This document shows positions 26,606 through 35,492 of a stretch of 64,000 nt of DNA, in pieces. The notes below the pieces were generated by a model. It saw only the letters and a list, made by a program, of their open reading frames with translations. It was not told the DNA's origin and made no database searches. Source of the stretch: JAIQFV01 sp041494885 (GTDB lineage: Bacteria; Acidobacteriota; Terriglobia; JAIQFV01). Position 1 is the first letter of the stretch. The number at the start of each line of letters is the position of its first letter. Both the position numbers and the translations under genes were made by a program. The DNA lies in NCBI GenBank assembly GCA_041494885.1, contig JBGQBO010000006.1, forward strand, positions 62,001-126,000, read 5' to 3'.

Positions 26606-26764
26606 CCCGGCCACTGCGGCTGACCTTTGGGTCAAGCAATCCTGAGGGAAAGAAATTCGGACGATGGAATAACACGGGGCCAGAGGCGGGTTTCCCTTTT
26701 TTCAGAAAGGCCGCAACCCGCTCTGGGAATCCGGGCCAAAATCAATTCGTCGATGAGGGCAACC

Positions 26765-27178
26765 ATGGCCGTTAAGGAAAGGAAAATTCGCGTCCTGATC
26801 GCAAAACCCGGACTGGATGGCCACGACCGGGGAGCCAAGATTATAGCCCGGGCGTTGCGAGACGCGGGTATGGAGGTTATCTACACCGGTCTCCGGCAGA
26901 CACCCGAACAGATCGTCAACGCGGCTTTGCAGGAGGACGTCGATGCCATCGGGTTGTCCATCCTGTCGGGCGCCCACAATACCATCGTCCCCCGGGTCAT
27001 GGATCTGCTCAAGGCAAACAAGCTGGATGATGTCCTTGTCGTGGTGGGTGGAATCATCCCGGAACAGGACGTGAAAGAAATGAAGTCTATAGGTGTCGCG
27101 GCGGTTTTCTTTCCAGGGACGACGACGGAAGACACGGTCAAATTTATTCAGGAGAACGTGAAAGCACGACAGATGTGA
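26765..27178 (+). CDS. mcmA2: Methylmalonyl-CoA mutase, small (cobalamin-binding) subunit
   Basis: A 137-residue stand-alone B12-binding domain. The signature DxHxxG is seen in GLDGHDRGAK (about residues 16-25), which carries the cobalt-coordinating His. Later motifs are AIGLSILSGAHN and VVVGGIIPEQD, which contact the corrin and tail. This is the partner of the large subunit at 23701. I start at ATG 26765 with GAGGG 5 bases upstream; a longer reading from 26627 is discarded. The two genes are separated by the CsgG-like gene, so they are probably not one mRNA. Confidence 0.92.
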   Translation: MAVKERKIRVLIAKPGLDGHDRGAKIIARALRDAGMEVIYTGLRQTPEQIVNAALQEDVDAIGLSILSGAHNTIVPRVMDLLKANKLDDVLVVVGGIIPEQDVKEMKSIGVAAVFFPGTTTEDTVKFIQENVKARQM

Positions 27179-27371
27179 GCCTCTCAGAAGAATCCCGGCC
27201 GAGGGATCCCGGCGTTGATTGCTTGCAACCGATGAACCGGATGTCTCCTCTGCACGAACTACCCGATCAGCGCGATATCGGTTCTCGGGAGGGATCTGTC
27301 ACCTGCACTCCCAGGAATCCCGCAGAACAAGTTTCGACGCCACGACAGTCCATTGCAACCCTGAGGTAATT

Positions 27372-28727
27372 TTGACCCGGAAAAAGATACCGCGGGCGCT
27401 CGTTTTTCTCACCGCCCTGTTCCTCCATATCAGCTTTGGGTTGTTCTCTACCGCCCAGGAAAGCCCTCTCACTTCGAAGCAAGAAACCGAAATTCTTGCA
27501 CAAGCCGACTCCATCCTGAAAGAACTCACGACGATGCGCGGCCAAGCCCCGCCTCGACCCATCCACAGGGAGTTCAAATCCAAGGAACAACTGCGGGACC
27601 TGCTGTGGCGTTATAGCCAAGAAGAAAAGAACCAGAAAGCACTCCAAGCAGAACAGAAGACTCTTTTGAAGTTTGGGCTCATCCCCAAGGATTTTCCTTA
27701 CGTCAAATTCGCCCTCGACCTCCTTACCGAACAGGTGGCGGGTTTTTATGACTTTCGATCTCACGAGCTGAATCTACTCGATAGCACCCCGATGGAAATG
27801 CAAGTGCCCGTCCTCGCCCACGAGTTGACCCATGCGCTTCAAGACCAGCGATTCAATTTGAAGAAATTCACCGAGCCAATCCCGGGGAACGATGATCTGA
27901 CCGAGGCACACCACGCCCTGATTGAAGGAGAGGCAACGGCGATGATGCTCGATTTCCTTTTGAAGCCGCTGGGGAGGAGCCTGAACACGCTGGGCTTTGA
28001 TTTTCGCGAGATGATCGATCAAACCACCCAAATGGCCACCGCCAACACGAAAGTCTTCCAACAGGCTCCCCGGGCTATTCAGACCACCCTGACAGCGCCC
28101 TACCTTTATGGGACGAGCTTCTTTCAGTACTACCGGCGTCATAACGACTGGTCACGAGTGGGCGCGATCTACCACGATCCACCGTCCTCAACCGAACAGT
28201 TGATGCATCCCGAAAAGTACTTCGACCGCCGGGATGATCCAATTCAGGTGACTCTGGCAGTGCCGAAACAGGAGTTCCTCAAGCGCTGGAAACTCGTGGA
28301 TACTAACACCCTGGGGGAGCTCGGCACGTTGATCGTCCTCCAGCAGTTCCTGAGCGATGCCAATGCCCGCATTGCCAGTGAGGGCTGGGGGGGAGATCGA
28401 TATCAGGTCTATGAAGATGACTCCGGCCGGCTCCTCCTGCTGCTCTTCACAACCTGGGACACGCAGGAGGACGCCCTCCAGTTCTACAATAGTTACCGCG
28501 TCGTGATCGATCAGAAGTACAAACGGTTGAAGGTGGTCACCGCTGAGGAGCGCAAGTTGCTTCGGTTGGACTCGGAAGCCGAACAGGTGGGGTTGGAGAT
28601 TCGTGACCAAGACGTCATGGTAATCGAAGGGGCACCAGCCTCGGACTTTGAAGCCCTGCGGGCCCTCCTGTGGCAGTCAAAACGAGACCGAAGAGGACCC
28701 CCTGAAGTTACGAGCAGCATCCCATGA
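27372..28727 (+). CDS. Secreted putative zinc metallopeptidase-like protein
   Basis: A 451-residue protein with a signal peptide (residues 5-28) and a zinc-type HELTH motif at 150-154 (VLAHELTHALQDQRF). A candidate third ligand is in IEGEATAMM, about 30 residues later (Glu185 or Glu187), the gluzincin spacing. The rest of the protein has no named family that I recognise; it resembles hypothetical proteins of Acidobacteriota and Planctomycetota. Start is a TTG at 27372 with GAGGT seven bases upstream; the reading from 27219 has no signal peptide. It overlaps the next gene by four bases (ATGA). Confidence 0.6.
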   Translation: MTRKKIPRALVFLTALFLHISFGLFSTAQESPLTSKQETEILAQADSILKELTTMRGQAPPRPIHREFKSKEQLRDLLWRYSQEEKNQKALQAEQKTLLKFGLIPKDFPYVKFALDLLTEQVAGFYDFRSHELNLLDSTPMEMQVPVLAHELTHALQDQRFNLKKFTEPIPGNDDLTEAHHALIEGEATAMMLDFLLKPLGRSLNTLGFDFREMIDQTTQMATANTKVFQQAPRAIQTTLTAPYLYGTSFFQYYRRHNDWSRVGAIYHDPPSSTEQLMHPEKYFDRRDDPIQVTLAVPKQEFLKRWKLVDTNTLGELGTLIVLQQFLSDANARIASEGWGGDRYQVYEDDSGRLLLLLFTTWDTQEDALQFYNSYRVVIDQKYKRLKVVTAEERKLLRLDSEAEQVGLEIRDQDVMVIEGAPASDFEALRALLWQSKRDRRGPPEVTSSIP

Positions 28728-29281
28728 CCCACGAGACACGAACCAGGATCGTTACCGTGTTCGGAAGCCGGTCTCCTCAACCGCAAGATCCCGACTATGC
28801 TTCGGCTCGCCACCTAGGCAAACTTCTCGCTGAACGGGGCTATACGATTTGCACGGGAGGATATACCGGCATCATGGAAGCCACATCGCTTGGGGCCCGT
28901 GAAGCTGGAGGACACACCATTGGGGTGACCGTGGAGACATTCCGCGGGACCGCTAATCCTTTTGTGGTGGAAGAAATCCGGACCCAGAGTCTATTTTCCC
29001 GGCTGGAAAGGCTGATTGCTCTCGGCGAGGCTTACGTGGTATTTCGCGGGGGAATGGGGACCCTTGCGGAACTCTGCCTGGTCTGGAATCTCCTCCAGAT
29101 GGGACAAGTGCCCTCTCATCGCCCGGTCTTTCTGTACGGAGGATTCTGGAATCAGTTTCTTGAGGGGTGGAAGCAGTTCACCGACACCTCGCACAAGGAT
29201 TATGCCCTGCTGAATGTCGTGACCACGCCGGAAGAGATTGTCGAAGGGCTGAAGCTGCTTGCCAACTCGGAAAAGAAATAG
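28724..29281 (+). CDS. LOG-family protein (TIGR00725/00730 type)
   Basis: A 185-residue Rossmann-like protein. The LOG signature PGGxGTxxE is present in a form with Arg instead of Pro (FRGGMGTLAEL), and GGYTGIMEA fits the other family motif. LOG proteins cleave the ribose-phosphate bond of nucleoside monophosphates (cytokinin activation in plants, general nucleotidase in bacteria). ATG 28724 overlaps the TGA of the metallopeptidase gene, so they are coupled. The replaced proline is within family variation. Confidence 0.82.
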   Translation: MTHETRTRIVTVFGSRSPQPQDPDYASARHLGKLLAERGYTICTGGYTGIMEATSLGAREAGGHTIGVTVETFRGTANPFVVEEIRTQSLFSRLERLIALGEAYVVFRGGMGTLAELCLVWNLLQMGQVPSHRPVFLYGGFWNQFLEGWKQFTDTSHKDYALLNVVTTPEEIVEGLKLLANSEKK

Positions 29282-29368
29282 GTCCTCTGTCGGGGGACCC
29301 ATCTCATCGCCTTGCAAAATTCAATATGACACTACCCTTCTGACTCTTATCCAAAGATCCGTCGCTCT

Positions 29369-30136
29369 TCATTTACCCTTGTTAAGAAAACCGGAGACAC
29401 CTTTCTTGCAGTCCTCCGTCATCCGCGCCAGGGTATTCACATCGACTCCCACCTGCAACGCTTGTTCCCAGGGCATCCCGTCGGTGGCATAGAGAAGCGA
29501 TTTTGTCAGTGCGACCGCAGAAGCGCTGAGTCGAGTGAAAGCGGAAAGAAACTTCTCGGCTTCCATCTCCAGGCTCTCGTCGTTAAAAACCCGGTTGATT
29601 AACCCGATGCGTTCTGCTTCGATGGCCGTGATGGGCTCGGCAAGCACCAGCAACTCAAAGGCGCGTCGTTCGGTAACGGCGCGCCGCGCGAGGGAGGAAA
29701 CCAAGGCGGGAACGAAGCCGATTCGGGTTTCCGTGTACCCGAACTGTGCGCTTCTTGCCGCCAGGATAAGATCACATGCGGTCGCCAGCCCACACCCCCC
29801 TGCCAAAGCCTTTCCTTGAACTATGGCCACAATGGGCTTAGGAGTCTTTCGCATCAGGATAAAGAGGTCCATCAACGATTGGGCATCCTCCCGATTCTCC
29901 ATGACGTCGAGCTGCTGAATTTTCTGGAGGACGCTTAGATCCATGCCGGCGCAAAAGTCCTTCCCTGCCCCTTTTATCGCGATGGCCCTCACAGCCGGAT
30001 TTGATGCGGCATCCCGCAGGGCCCTCTTCAACTCTTCGATGAGTTCGAAATCGAGTGCATTTCGCTTCTCAGGCCGGTTGAGGGTAATGTGTGCAGCGGA
30101 ATTCTCGATCTTAAAAGTCAGCTTGTTATAACTCAC
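29369..30136 (-). CDS. Enoyl-CoA hydratase/isomerase family protein
   Basis: A 255-residue crotonase-fold enzyme. The oxyanion-hole segment is KDFCAGMDLSVL (about residues 59-70) and the second glycine-rich segment is VQGKALAGGCGLATACDL (about 104-121), followed by FGYTETRIGFVPA. It hydrates or isomerises enoyl-CoA esters. The minus-strand neighbours upstream (AtuA-C, AtuA, acyl-CoA carboxylase beta) suggest a 3-methylglutaconyl-CoA or related branched-acyl substrate. Substrate assignment is by context only. It converges with the LOG gene across 87 bases. Confidence 0.88.
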   Translation of the reverse strand: MSYNKLTFKIENSAAHITLNRPEKRNALDFELIEELKRALRDAASNPAVRAIAIKGAGKDFCAGMDLSVLQKIQQLDVMENREDAQSLMDLFILMRKTPKPIVAIVQGKALAGGCGLATACDLILAARSAQFGYTETRIGFVPALVSSLARRAVTERRAFELLVLAEPITAIEAERIGLINRVFNDESLEMEAEKFLSAFTRLSASAVALTKSLLYATDGMPWEQALQVGVDVNTLARMTEDCKKGVSGFLNKGK

Positions 30137-30184
30137 GGGTGCACGACCTTGGTCTTAGAATGATTCTGCGATCACCCTGTCGAT

Positions 30185-30553
30185 TTATCTCTTCTTACGA
30201 GGCGCCATCTTGGGACGATGTCCACGAAAGAGCTTTCGAGGCACATCAATCTCCATCCGAAGCAACGCAGTGGAATAGGTCTTCCCCTGCGCGTCGGTCT
30301 TTAGTGAGACGGTTCCACCCCCGCCCAGGGATTCGTGAAGCAGGAAATTTAACGCCCCCAGATTGGGAATCTCAAACCGCTCCACCGGGCCTTTGCAAAT
30401 GCCCCGAAAATGTTTCTTGACCCGCGTGGCGGTGACTTCCTTGACCAGGGCCGGGTAGTACTCGGGCTTCAGCGCAATGAGGCCAATATTCGCGGTATCG
30501 CCCTTGTCGCCCGATCGTGCATGGGCCAGCTTGAGCAATTGAACTTTCATCAA
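30185..30553 (-). CDS. AtuA-associated C-terminal domain protein
   Basis: A 122-residue protein that corresponds to the C-terminal domain (AtuA_C, ferredoxin-like fold) found fused or split from AtuA. Typical strands: LLKLAHARSGDKGDTANIGL and LGALNFLLHESLGGGGT. It is the split partner of the AtuA protein whose gene lies 37 bases upstream on the same strand. Acyclic terpene utilisation is the named role in Pseudomonas; biochemistry of AtuA itself is unknown. The tail is basic (KMAPRKKR). Confidence 0.78.
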   Translation of the reverse strand: MMKVQLLKLAHARSGDKGDTANIGLIALKPEYYPALVKEVTATRVKKHFRGICKGPVERFEIPNLGALNFLLHESLGGGGTVSLKTDAQGKTYSTALLRMEIDVPRKLFRGHRPKMAPRKKR

Positions 30554-30590
30554 ATCCTCGCGGCTGCGGACGGGATGCTGGTGCTGACTC

Positions 30591-32006
30591 TCACAGGATT
30601 TCCACCACTGAAGCTACTTCGGCTTTCGGGATCAACGCAGGCCAGTAGGCTATAATCTCTTCAACCTTTGGGCGGCCCCCGGCGAATCCAGTGACTGTTG
30701 GCGGCCCATTCAGCACGAGCGGGACGATCTCCCGTGTAAAACGCTCGACATCGTCCCTGTTTTGCGAACGAACCCCGATGCGAAATTGAACTTCGGCAAT
30801 GTCCGGAGACGGGTCCCCGGAAAGCGGGCCATGACACGCATCGACGCCCACAAACTCGGTCAGGATTTCCTCAAACTTCAATCCCATCGATTTTAGTCGC
30901 TCCCGGACCACCTTGTCGGCGACCTTCGCTTTGGCGTAAGCCTCCGGCCAGGCATAAACAAGGGTCCCCACCGCCTTCCACCCCGACGAATAACTCATTG
31001 AAACCTTATAGAACTCCGTTGCCGGTCGGCCCTGAATTCCCGAGAAACGGACGCGGTCCTTGCCATCCTGGCGCAATTGGATTGTCGTGAAATCGGCAAC
31101 GCAGTCAGGAGTAATGTAGGCACGCGGATCCCCCATCTCATAAACCAGTTGCTCTTTCACGGTCGGGACATCGACACGGCCGCCGGTTCCCTTGTGTTTC
31201 GTGATCACAAACGTCCCGTCTTCAAAGGCCTCGATAATGGGATAGCCGATCTTTGCGAGAAGAGGAACCTTCTGCCATTGGACGAGAGAGTTGCCGCCGG
31301 TTGATTGCGCCCCACATTCCACCGTATGGCCGGCCACCGTTCCCGCTGCAAGCAGATTCCAGTCTTCCTCTTTCCATCCAAACTCAAAGGCCATGGGCGC
31401 CAACGAGAGACCGGTGTCCGTACAGCGTCCGGTCACAATCACGTTGGCCCCTTTCTTCAACGCTTCCACAATCGGCCAGGCCCCGAAATAAACGTTGGCG
31501 CTTTGAACCCTTTCCCGGATGGCATGCATCGACTCGCCGGTCTCCATATTCTCGAGGTTCACACCCCGGGAGAGGAAACTATCCAACCTGCCGGAAATGT
31601 CATCGCCTGCAACCGTTCCCACTCTAATGCTGTCTGACAATCCGAGTTTCCCCGCAACGCCTCGCACCGCTTCTGCACAGGCGCGTGGATTCACCCCGCC
31701 CGCATTGGCAATGATTCGGATGCTCTTCTCGACACAACGGGGCAGGATGTGTTCCACCAGGGGGAGGAAGTCTTTGGCATAACCCAGCCTCGGATCACGC
31801 GATTTTTGCTTTTGCATAATCGACATCGTGATCTCAGCCAGATAATCCATGACGAGATAATCCAGCGGGCCCCCTTCCACCAGGCGCACGGGTGCCTCCG
31901 GCCAATCGCCCCAGAACCCCTGCCCACATCCAATTCGAGTGCTTTTCAAATTGTTGCTCACCACGGTATGCCGCAGAGACCGCAGATGAAAATTGGGGGA
32001 AAACAC
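30591..32006 (-). CDS. atuA: AtuA family (DUF1446) protein
   Basis: A 471-residue protein of the acyclic-terpene-utilisation AtuA family, DUF1446. Recognisable segments are GCGQGFWGDWPEAPVRLV, DYLVMDYLAEITMSI and NAGGVNPRACAEAVR, then GDDISGRLD. It is needed for geraniol/citronellol catabolism in Pseudomonas, with unknown catalytic function. Here it sits with its C-terminal partner, an acyl-CoA carboxylase beta subunit and an enoyl-CoA hydratase. The start is uncertain: GTG 32006 has AAGGGTAAG just upstream, but the conserved part begins near residue 20. Confidence 0.82.
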   Translation of the reverse strand: MFSPNFHLRSLRHTVVSNNLKSTRIGCGQGFWGDWPEAPVRLVEGGPLDYLVMDYLAEITMSIMQKQKSRDPRLGYAKDFLPLVEHILPRCVEKSIRIIANAGGVNPRACAEAVRGVAGKLGLSDSIRVGTVAGDDISGRLDSFLSRGVNLENMETGESMHAIRERVQSANVYFGAWPIVEALKKGANVIVTGRCTDTGLSLAPMAFEFGWKEEDWNLLAAGTVAGHTVECGAQSTGGNSLVQWQKVPLLAKIGYPIIEAFEDGTFVITKHKGTGGRVDVPTVKEQLVYEMGDPRAYITPDCVADFTTIQLRQDGKDRVRFSGIQGRPATEFYKVSMSYSSGWKAVGTLVYAWPEAYAKAKVADKVVRERLKSMGLKFEEILTEFVGVDACHGPLSGDPSPDIAEVQFRIGVRSQNRDDVERFTREIVPLVLNGPPTVTGFAGGRPKVEEIIAYWPALIPKAEVASVVEIL

Positions 32007-32222
32007 CTTACCCTTATAATCCTCGAATGCCGTTTAGATTCGGTGTCTGTCCCTTTTCTTGGGCGCTTGCCGTCGTCGCCCCATAGAGGTCTTGCGCCGG
32101 AAGCTTTCCCTGACAGCCCAGGAGATTCCTCAGGAAAATCGTCCACTCTTGCCCCGCAGTCGCCTACCCTTAATATCAGCGTACTTTGCGTCCTCTGCGG
32201 TGGATAAGGTTCTCTGTCTTAA

Positions 32223-33911
32223 TCAAAGCACAAATTGACCCAGATGCGGGCCCGGGTTGTTCATCGCCGTCCGCAGGGCCAATTCAAGCGCCGTGCGGCT
32301 CTCCTCTGGGGCGATGATGGCATCGACGAAACCGCGCGCGGCGGCAAATTTAGCGTCCAATTGATGCTCGTAATCCTTACGCACTTTTTCGATTCGTTCT
32401 TCCAGCGCCGCCTCGGGTTTTTTCCCTTCCCGTTCCAGCTTTTCGAGTTCTGTACCGAAGACGGCCTGAACGGCGCTGTCGCCTTCCATGACCGCCATCC
32501 GGCCCGTTGGCCATGAGAAAATAAAGTCCGGATCAAAGCCTTGTCCCGCCATGGCGTAATACCCGGCGCCGGAGGCATGATTGAGCGTAAGAACCAATTT
32601 TGGAACCCCGGCACAGCTCATGGCCTCTACAAAACGGGCTCCCGCCCGGATGATTCCAGATTGCTCCGCCTCGGTTCCCACCATGAAGCCGGCCACATCC
32701 TGAACGAACAGGATCGGAGTTCCCTGCCGAGAGCAGGTCTCGATGAAATACGCAACTTTCTCCGCGCTTTCAGTATAAATGATCCCACCAAATCGAGTCT
32801 GCCCTCCCGTCGTCGTCGGCTTTACAATGCCTCGATAGTTGGCAATCACCCCGATCGAGAGTTCAGACACCCTTGCATGCCCGCAAATCATTTCGCGCGC
32901 ATAGTCGGCCTGAAATTCGTCAAATGAACCGGCATCCAGAATACAATCCAATACCGCCCGGGTGTCGTATTGCTGACGATGGTCCGGGGGCAAGAGGTCG
33001 TAAATATCTGTCAGCGGCCGCGCGGTAGCCGTATGTTTCTCCACCTCCGAAAGACCCGTAATGGATGGGATGTTTCGCATCCCCTTCCCTGCGGGAAGCT
33101 GGGCCACCATGTGTCGAATTTTCTTGAGACATTCATCGTCGTCTTTCGCGCGATAATGGGCGACCCCGGAAATCGCATTGTGTGTCCACGCCCCACCCAG
33201 CGATTCTCCGTCCACCGTCTGACCGGTCGCACCTTTGACCAGATTGGGCCCTCCCAGGCCCATGAAAGATGTGCCCTCGGTCATGATCATGACGTCCGAG
33301 AGGGCCGGCAAATAAGCCCCGCCGGCGACGCACTGGCCCATCACTGCGGCCAACTGGGGAACCTTTAGATAACGCCGCATGATGGAGTTGTAATAAAAAA
33401 TCCTTCCTGCGCCGTACTGCCCGGGAAAGACTCCTCCCTGGTAGGGTAGGTTCACGCCCGCCGAATCCACCAGATAAATGATGGGAACGCGGCATCGCAT
33501 AGCGATTTCCTGCGCGCGCAGGATCTTCTTAATGGTCTCGGGCCACCAGGACCCTGCCTTGACGGTGGCATCATTGGCCACCACGACACACTCCCGCCCT
33601 TCAATCGTTCCAAACCCCGTGACCACGCCTGCGGCCGGCGCCTGCCCCCCATACTGGTCGTAGGCGACCAGGGAGCCCACTTCTTGAAAGTACTTGCCGG
33701 CGTCAAACAACCGCTCGACACGCTCGCGCGCCGTTAATTTACCCTGCTTGTGTTGTTTCTCGATCCGTTCTTCGCCCCCACCCCTCCTCACGTGCTCCTC
33801 GACGGCGCGCCATTCACAAACCAGATTTTCGAGCCGTTGCCTTCCGGTGTTGATCGCAGGCCCTTCTTTGCGCATAGGGTTCTTGACTTTGAATTTGGAG
33901 GTTGTGGTCAT
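32223..33911 (-). CDS. Acyl-CoA carboxylase, carboxyltransferase (beta) subunit
   Basis: A 562-residue carboxyltransferase of the PccB/MccB/AtuC type. The CoA-binding N-terminal half has ARERVERLFD, VVANDATVKAGSWW and VDSAGVNLPYQ, the latter with the MCC-like loop. The second half has FVQDVAGFMVGTEAEQSG and TLNHASGAGYYAM. The sequence favours methylcrotonyl- or geranyl-CoA carboxylase over propionyl-CoA carboxylase. No biotin carboxylase/BCCP subunit is in the window, so it must be encoded elsewhere. It is the first gene of the minus-strand atu-like block; the start ATG has GGAAG directly before it. Confidence 0.88.
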   Translation of the reverse strand: MTTTSKFKVKNPMRKEGPAINTGRQRLENLVCEWRAVEEHVRRGGGEERIEKQHKQGKLTARERVERLFDAGKYFQEVGSLVAYDQYGGQAPAAGVVTGFGTIEGRECVVVANDATVKAGSWWPETIKKILRAQEIAMRCRVPIIYLVDSAGVNLPYQGGVFPGQYGAGRIFYYNSIMRRYLKVPQLAAVMGQCVAGGAYLPALSDVMIMTEGTSFMGLGGPNLVKGATGQTVDGESLGGAWTHNAISGVAHYRAKDDDECLKKIRHMVAQLPAGKGMRNIPSITGLSEVEKHTATARPLTDIYDLLPPDHRQQYDTRAVLDCILDAGSFDEFQADYAREMICGHARVSELSIGVIANYRGIVKPTTTGGQTRFGGIIYTESAEKVAYFIETCSRQGTPILFVQDVAGFMVGTEAEQSGIIRAGARFVEAMSCAGVPKLVLTLNHASGAGYYAMAGQGFDPDFIFSWPTGRMAVMEGDSAVQAVFGTELEKLEREGKKPEAALEERIEKVRKDYEHQLDAKFAAARGFVDAIIAPEESRTALELALRTAMNNPGPHLGQFVL

Positions 33912-34028
33912 CTTCCGTTGAAATCACCGGGCTGGTTTCCGAATCAAGCCAACAATAGCATAGCCGCACAAATAGAGTAAAGACGCCTTCCGTATCCAAA
34001 TTCTTCTCTGAAGTTAACCATTTCGATT

Positions 34029-34034
34029 TATAAT
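34029..34034 (+). promoter_or_regulatory. -10-like TATAAT upstream of bacterioferritin
   Basis: A perfect TATAAT lies 108 bases before the bfr start codon in the divergent spacer. No good -35 hexamer is visible at 17 bases upstream, so the assignment is tentative. No Fur box of standard form is seen. Confidence 0.3.
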
Positions 34035-34141
34035 CGGCACCAACTACTCCGGACGATGACTGTGATTCAGGGACTCCCGGTCGGGCTGGGTCCTCTCCGG
34101 GGAAGCTTTTTGCGTCCGGCAACCCATTTTGAGGAGGAACC

Positions 34142-34612
34142 ATGAAGGGCAATCCGAAGATTCTCAAGTTACTCAATGAAGTCCTGAAAGCTGAACTCAC
34201 TGCCATCAACCAGTATTTTGTGCACGCGAAAATGTGTGAGAACTGGGGATACCTGAGGTTGCAGGAAACGGTCATGAAAGAGTCCATCGACGAGATGAAG
34301 CATGCGGATCGTCTGGTGGAGCGGATTTTGTTCCTCGAAGGCTCTCCCAACATGACCGATTATTTTAAAATCAACATCGGGGCCGACGTCAAAACGCAAC
34401 TCGAGAACGACCTGGCGCTGGAACACGCTGCCATCCCGCGCTTGAATGCGGGAATCAAAACCTGCCTGGAGGAAGGTGATGGCGGCTCGCGCGAGTTGCT
34501 CGAACATATCCTGGTAGACGAGGAGGAGCACACCGACTGGCTGGAAGCCCAGCTTTTTATGATCAAAGAGATTGGGTACGAGAATTATCTTGCGGAGCAG
34601 ATGAAAAAATAA
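34142..34612 (+). CDS. bfr: Bacterioferritin
   Basis: A 156-residue four-helix ferritin that stores iron as a 24-mer. The ferroxidase ligands are all present: Glu18, Glu51, His54, Glu94, Glu127 and His130 by the E. coli numbering, and the heme-binding Met52 (IDEMKHAD) is present, so this is a heme-type Bfr. A perfect GAGGAGG stands before ATG 34142. It is alone on its strand, with the repeat-rich spacer downstream; no Bfd ferredoxin gene is adjacent. Confidence 0.95.
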   Translation: MKGNPKILKLLNEVLKAELTAINQYFVHAKMCENWGYLRLQETVMKESIDEMKHADRLVERILFLEGSPNMTDYFKINIGADVKTQLENDLALEHAAIPRLNAGIKTCLEEGDGGSRELLEHILVDEEEHTDWLEAQLFMIKEIGYENYLAEQMKK

Positions 34613-34840
34613 GGTGCCAGGTGTCGGGTCTCAGGTGTCAGAGAAGCTGCCAGTTCTTAGTTGCCAGTATTTAGATCCTACTTCCCAGATTTCGGCTGTC
34701 AGGCATTGGAGATGACCTTTGTAGGACTGAATTGTAACCTGCTCCGATGAGGAGCGCGGTATTGAAGCGATTTACTCTCTTAATTCGTTCCAATCAGAAG
34801 GTCCAACTGAGGGCCTCCCTGACACCCGACACCTGGCACC
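34613..34840. repeat. Long-range inverted repeat of GGTGCCAGGTGTCGGGT arms
   Basis: GGTGCCAGGTGTCGGGT at 34613-34629 is exactly the reverse complement of 34824-34840 (17 bp). Degenerate further copies of the GGTGTC/GACACC unit follow the left arm (GGTGTCAG) and the right arm (TGACACC). The bases between arms (about 195) carry variants of TTGCCAG but no gene. The left arm begins one base after the bfr stop and could act as its terminator when folded. Confidence 0.65.
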
Positions 34841-34872
34841 TGACACCTACTCTTCGGATCGCAGAGAAACAC

Positions 34873-35280
34873 TTGTCCAAGCAAATCATTGAAACCACCC
34901 TCCGCGTCCGTTACGCCGAGACCGACCAGATGGGCATTGCGTACTATGCCAACTACCTGGCTTGGTTTGAGGTGGGGAGAACCGAATGGTGCCGGGCGAC
35001 CGGATTCACCTACCGCGAGATGGAGCAGCAGGAGGGAATTTACCTGAGGGTCGCTGATGCGCACTGTCGTTACAAAACCCCCGCACGCTACGACGACGTT
35101 TTGAGGATCAAGACGAAGATCAACTCATTCAAGAAGCGGCTGATTGTCTTCGGGTACGAGATCTACAATCAGGCCTCCGGGGAACTTCTGGCGACGGGTG
35201 AAACCACGCATACGATCTCGGACATCCAGGGTCGCGTCCGTTCCCTACCCGAGAAATATTCGAGTTACTTTGAAGGCTGA
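34873..35280 (+). CDS. Acyl-CoA thioesterase, YbgC/4HBT-type hotdog
   Basis: A 135-residue hotdog-fold thioesterase. The YbgC signature YAETDQMGIAYYANYLAWFEVGR contains the catalytic Asp of the DxMG type (residues about 15-22). Such enzymes hydrolyse short-chain or aromatic acyl-CoA/ACP. The start is uncertain. Any reading to ATG 34747 would translate the inverted repeat (the residues LTPDTWHLTPT are repeat-encoded), so I favour the TTG at 34873, which has a weak AGAGAAA upstream. It is between bfr and the hut genes without clear link. Confidence 0.7.
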   Translation: MSKQIIETTLRVRYAETDQMGIAYYANYLAWFEVGRTEWCRATGFTYREMEQQEGIYLRVADAHCRYKTPARYDDVLRIKTKINSFKKRLIVFGYEIYNQASGELLATGETTHTISDIQGRVRSLPEKYSSYFEG

Positions 35281-35371
35281 ACCGAATCACGAAAGCAGCA
35301 TCCCGATTCATCGGTTTTGGGGAGCGCTTTCGGAAACCATGAAGGTGGTTGATCCCCTTTTTGGCTTTACC

Positions 35372-35396
35372 CTTCACCCCATCACTCGGGGTGAAG
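35372..35396 (+). terminator. 9-bp hairpin without T-run between thioesterase and hutH
   Basis: CTTCACCCC (35372-35380) pairs with GGGGTGAAG (35388-35396) around a 7-base loop. No T-run follows (CCCACGATTTC), so it is more likely a pause, a dispersed hairpin or part of hut control than a classical terminator. Confidence 0.35.
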
Positions 35397-35492
35397 CCCA
35401 CGATTTCGAACCAATCGATTTTGATTAATTCGCAGGATGAAGAGAGCCGCAATCCTTTCGGGGCAGGTTGCCTAGACCCATACCAAGCTCAT

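Noticed and set aside
35349..35492. N-terminal extension of HutH
   Set aside because: Would translate a hairpin region and has no similarity to the family start; ATG 35493 fits.
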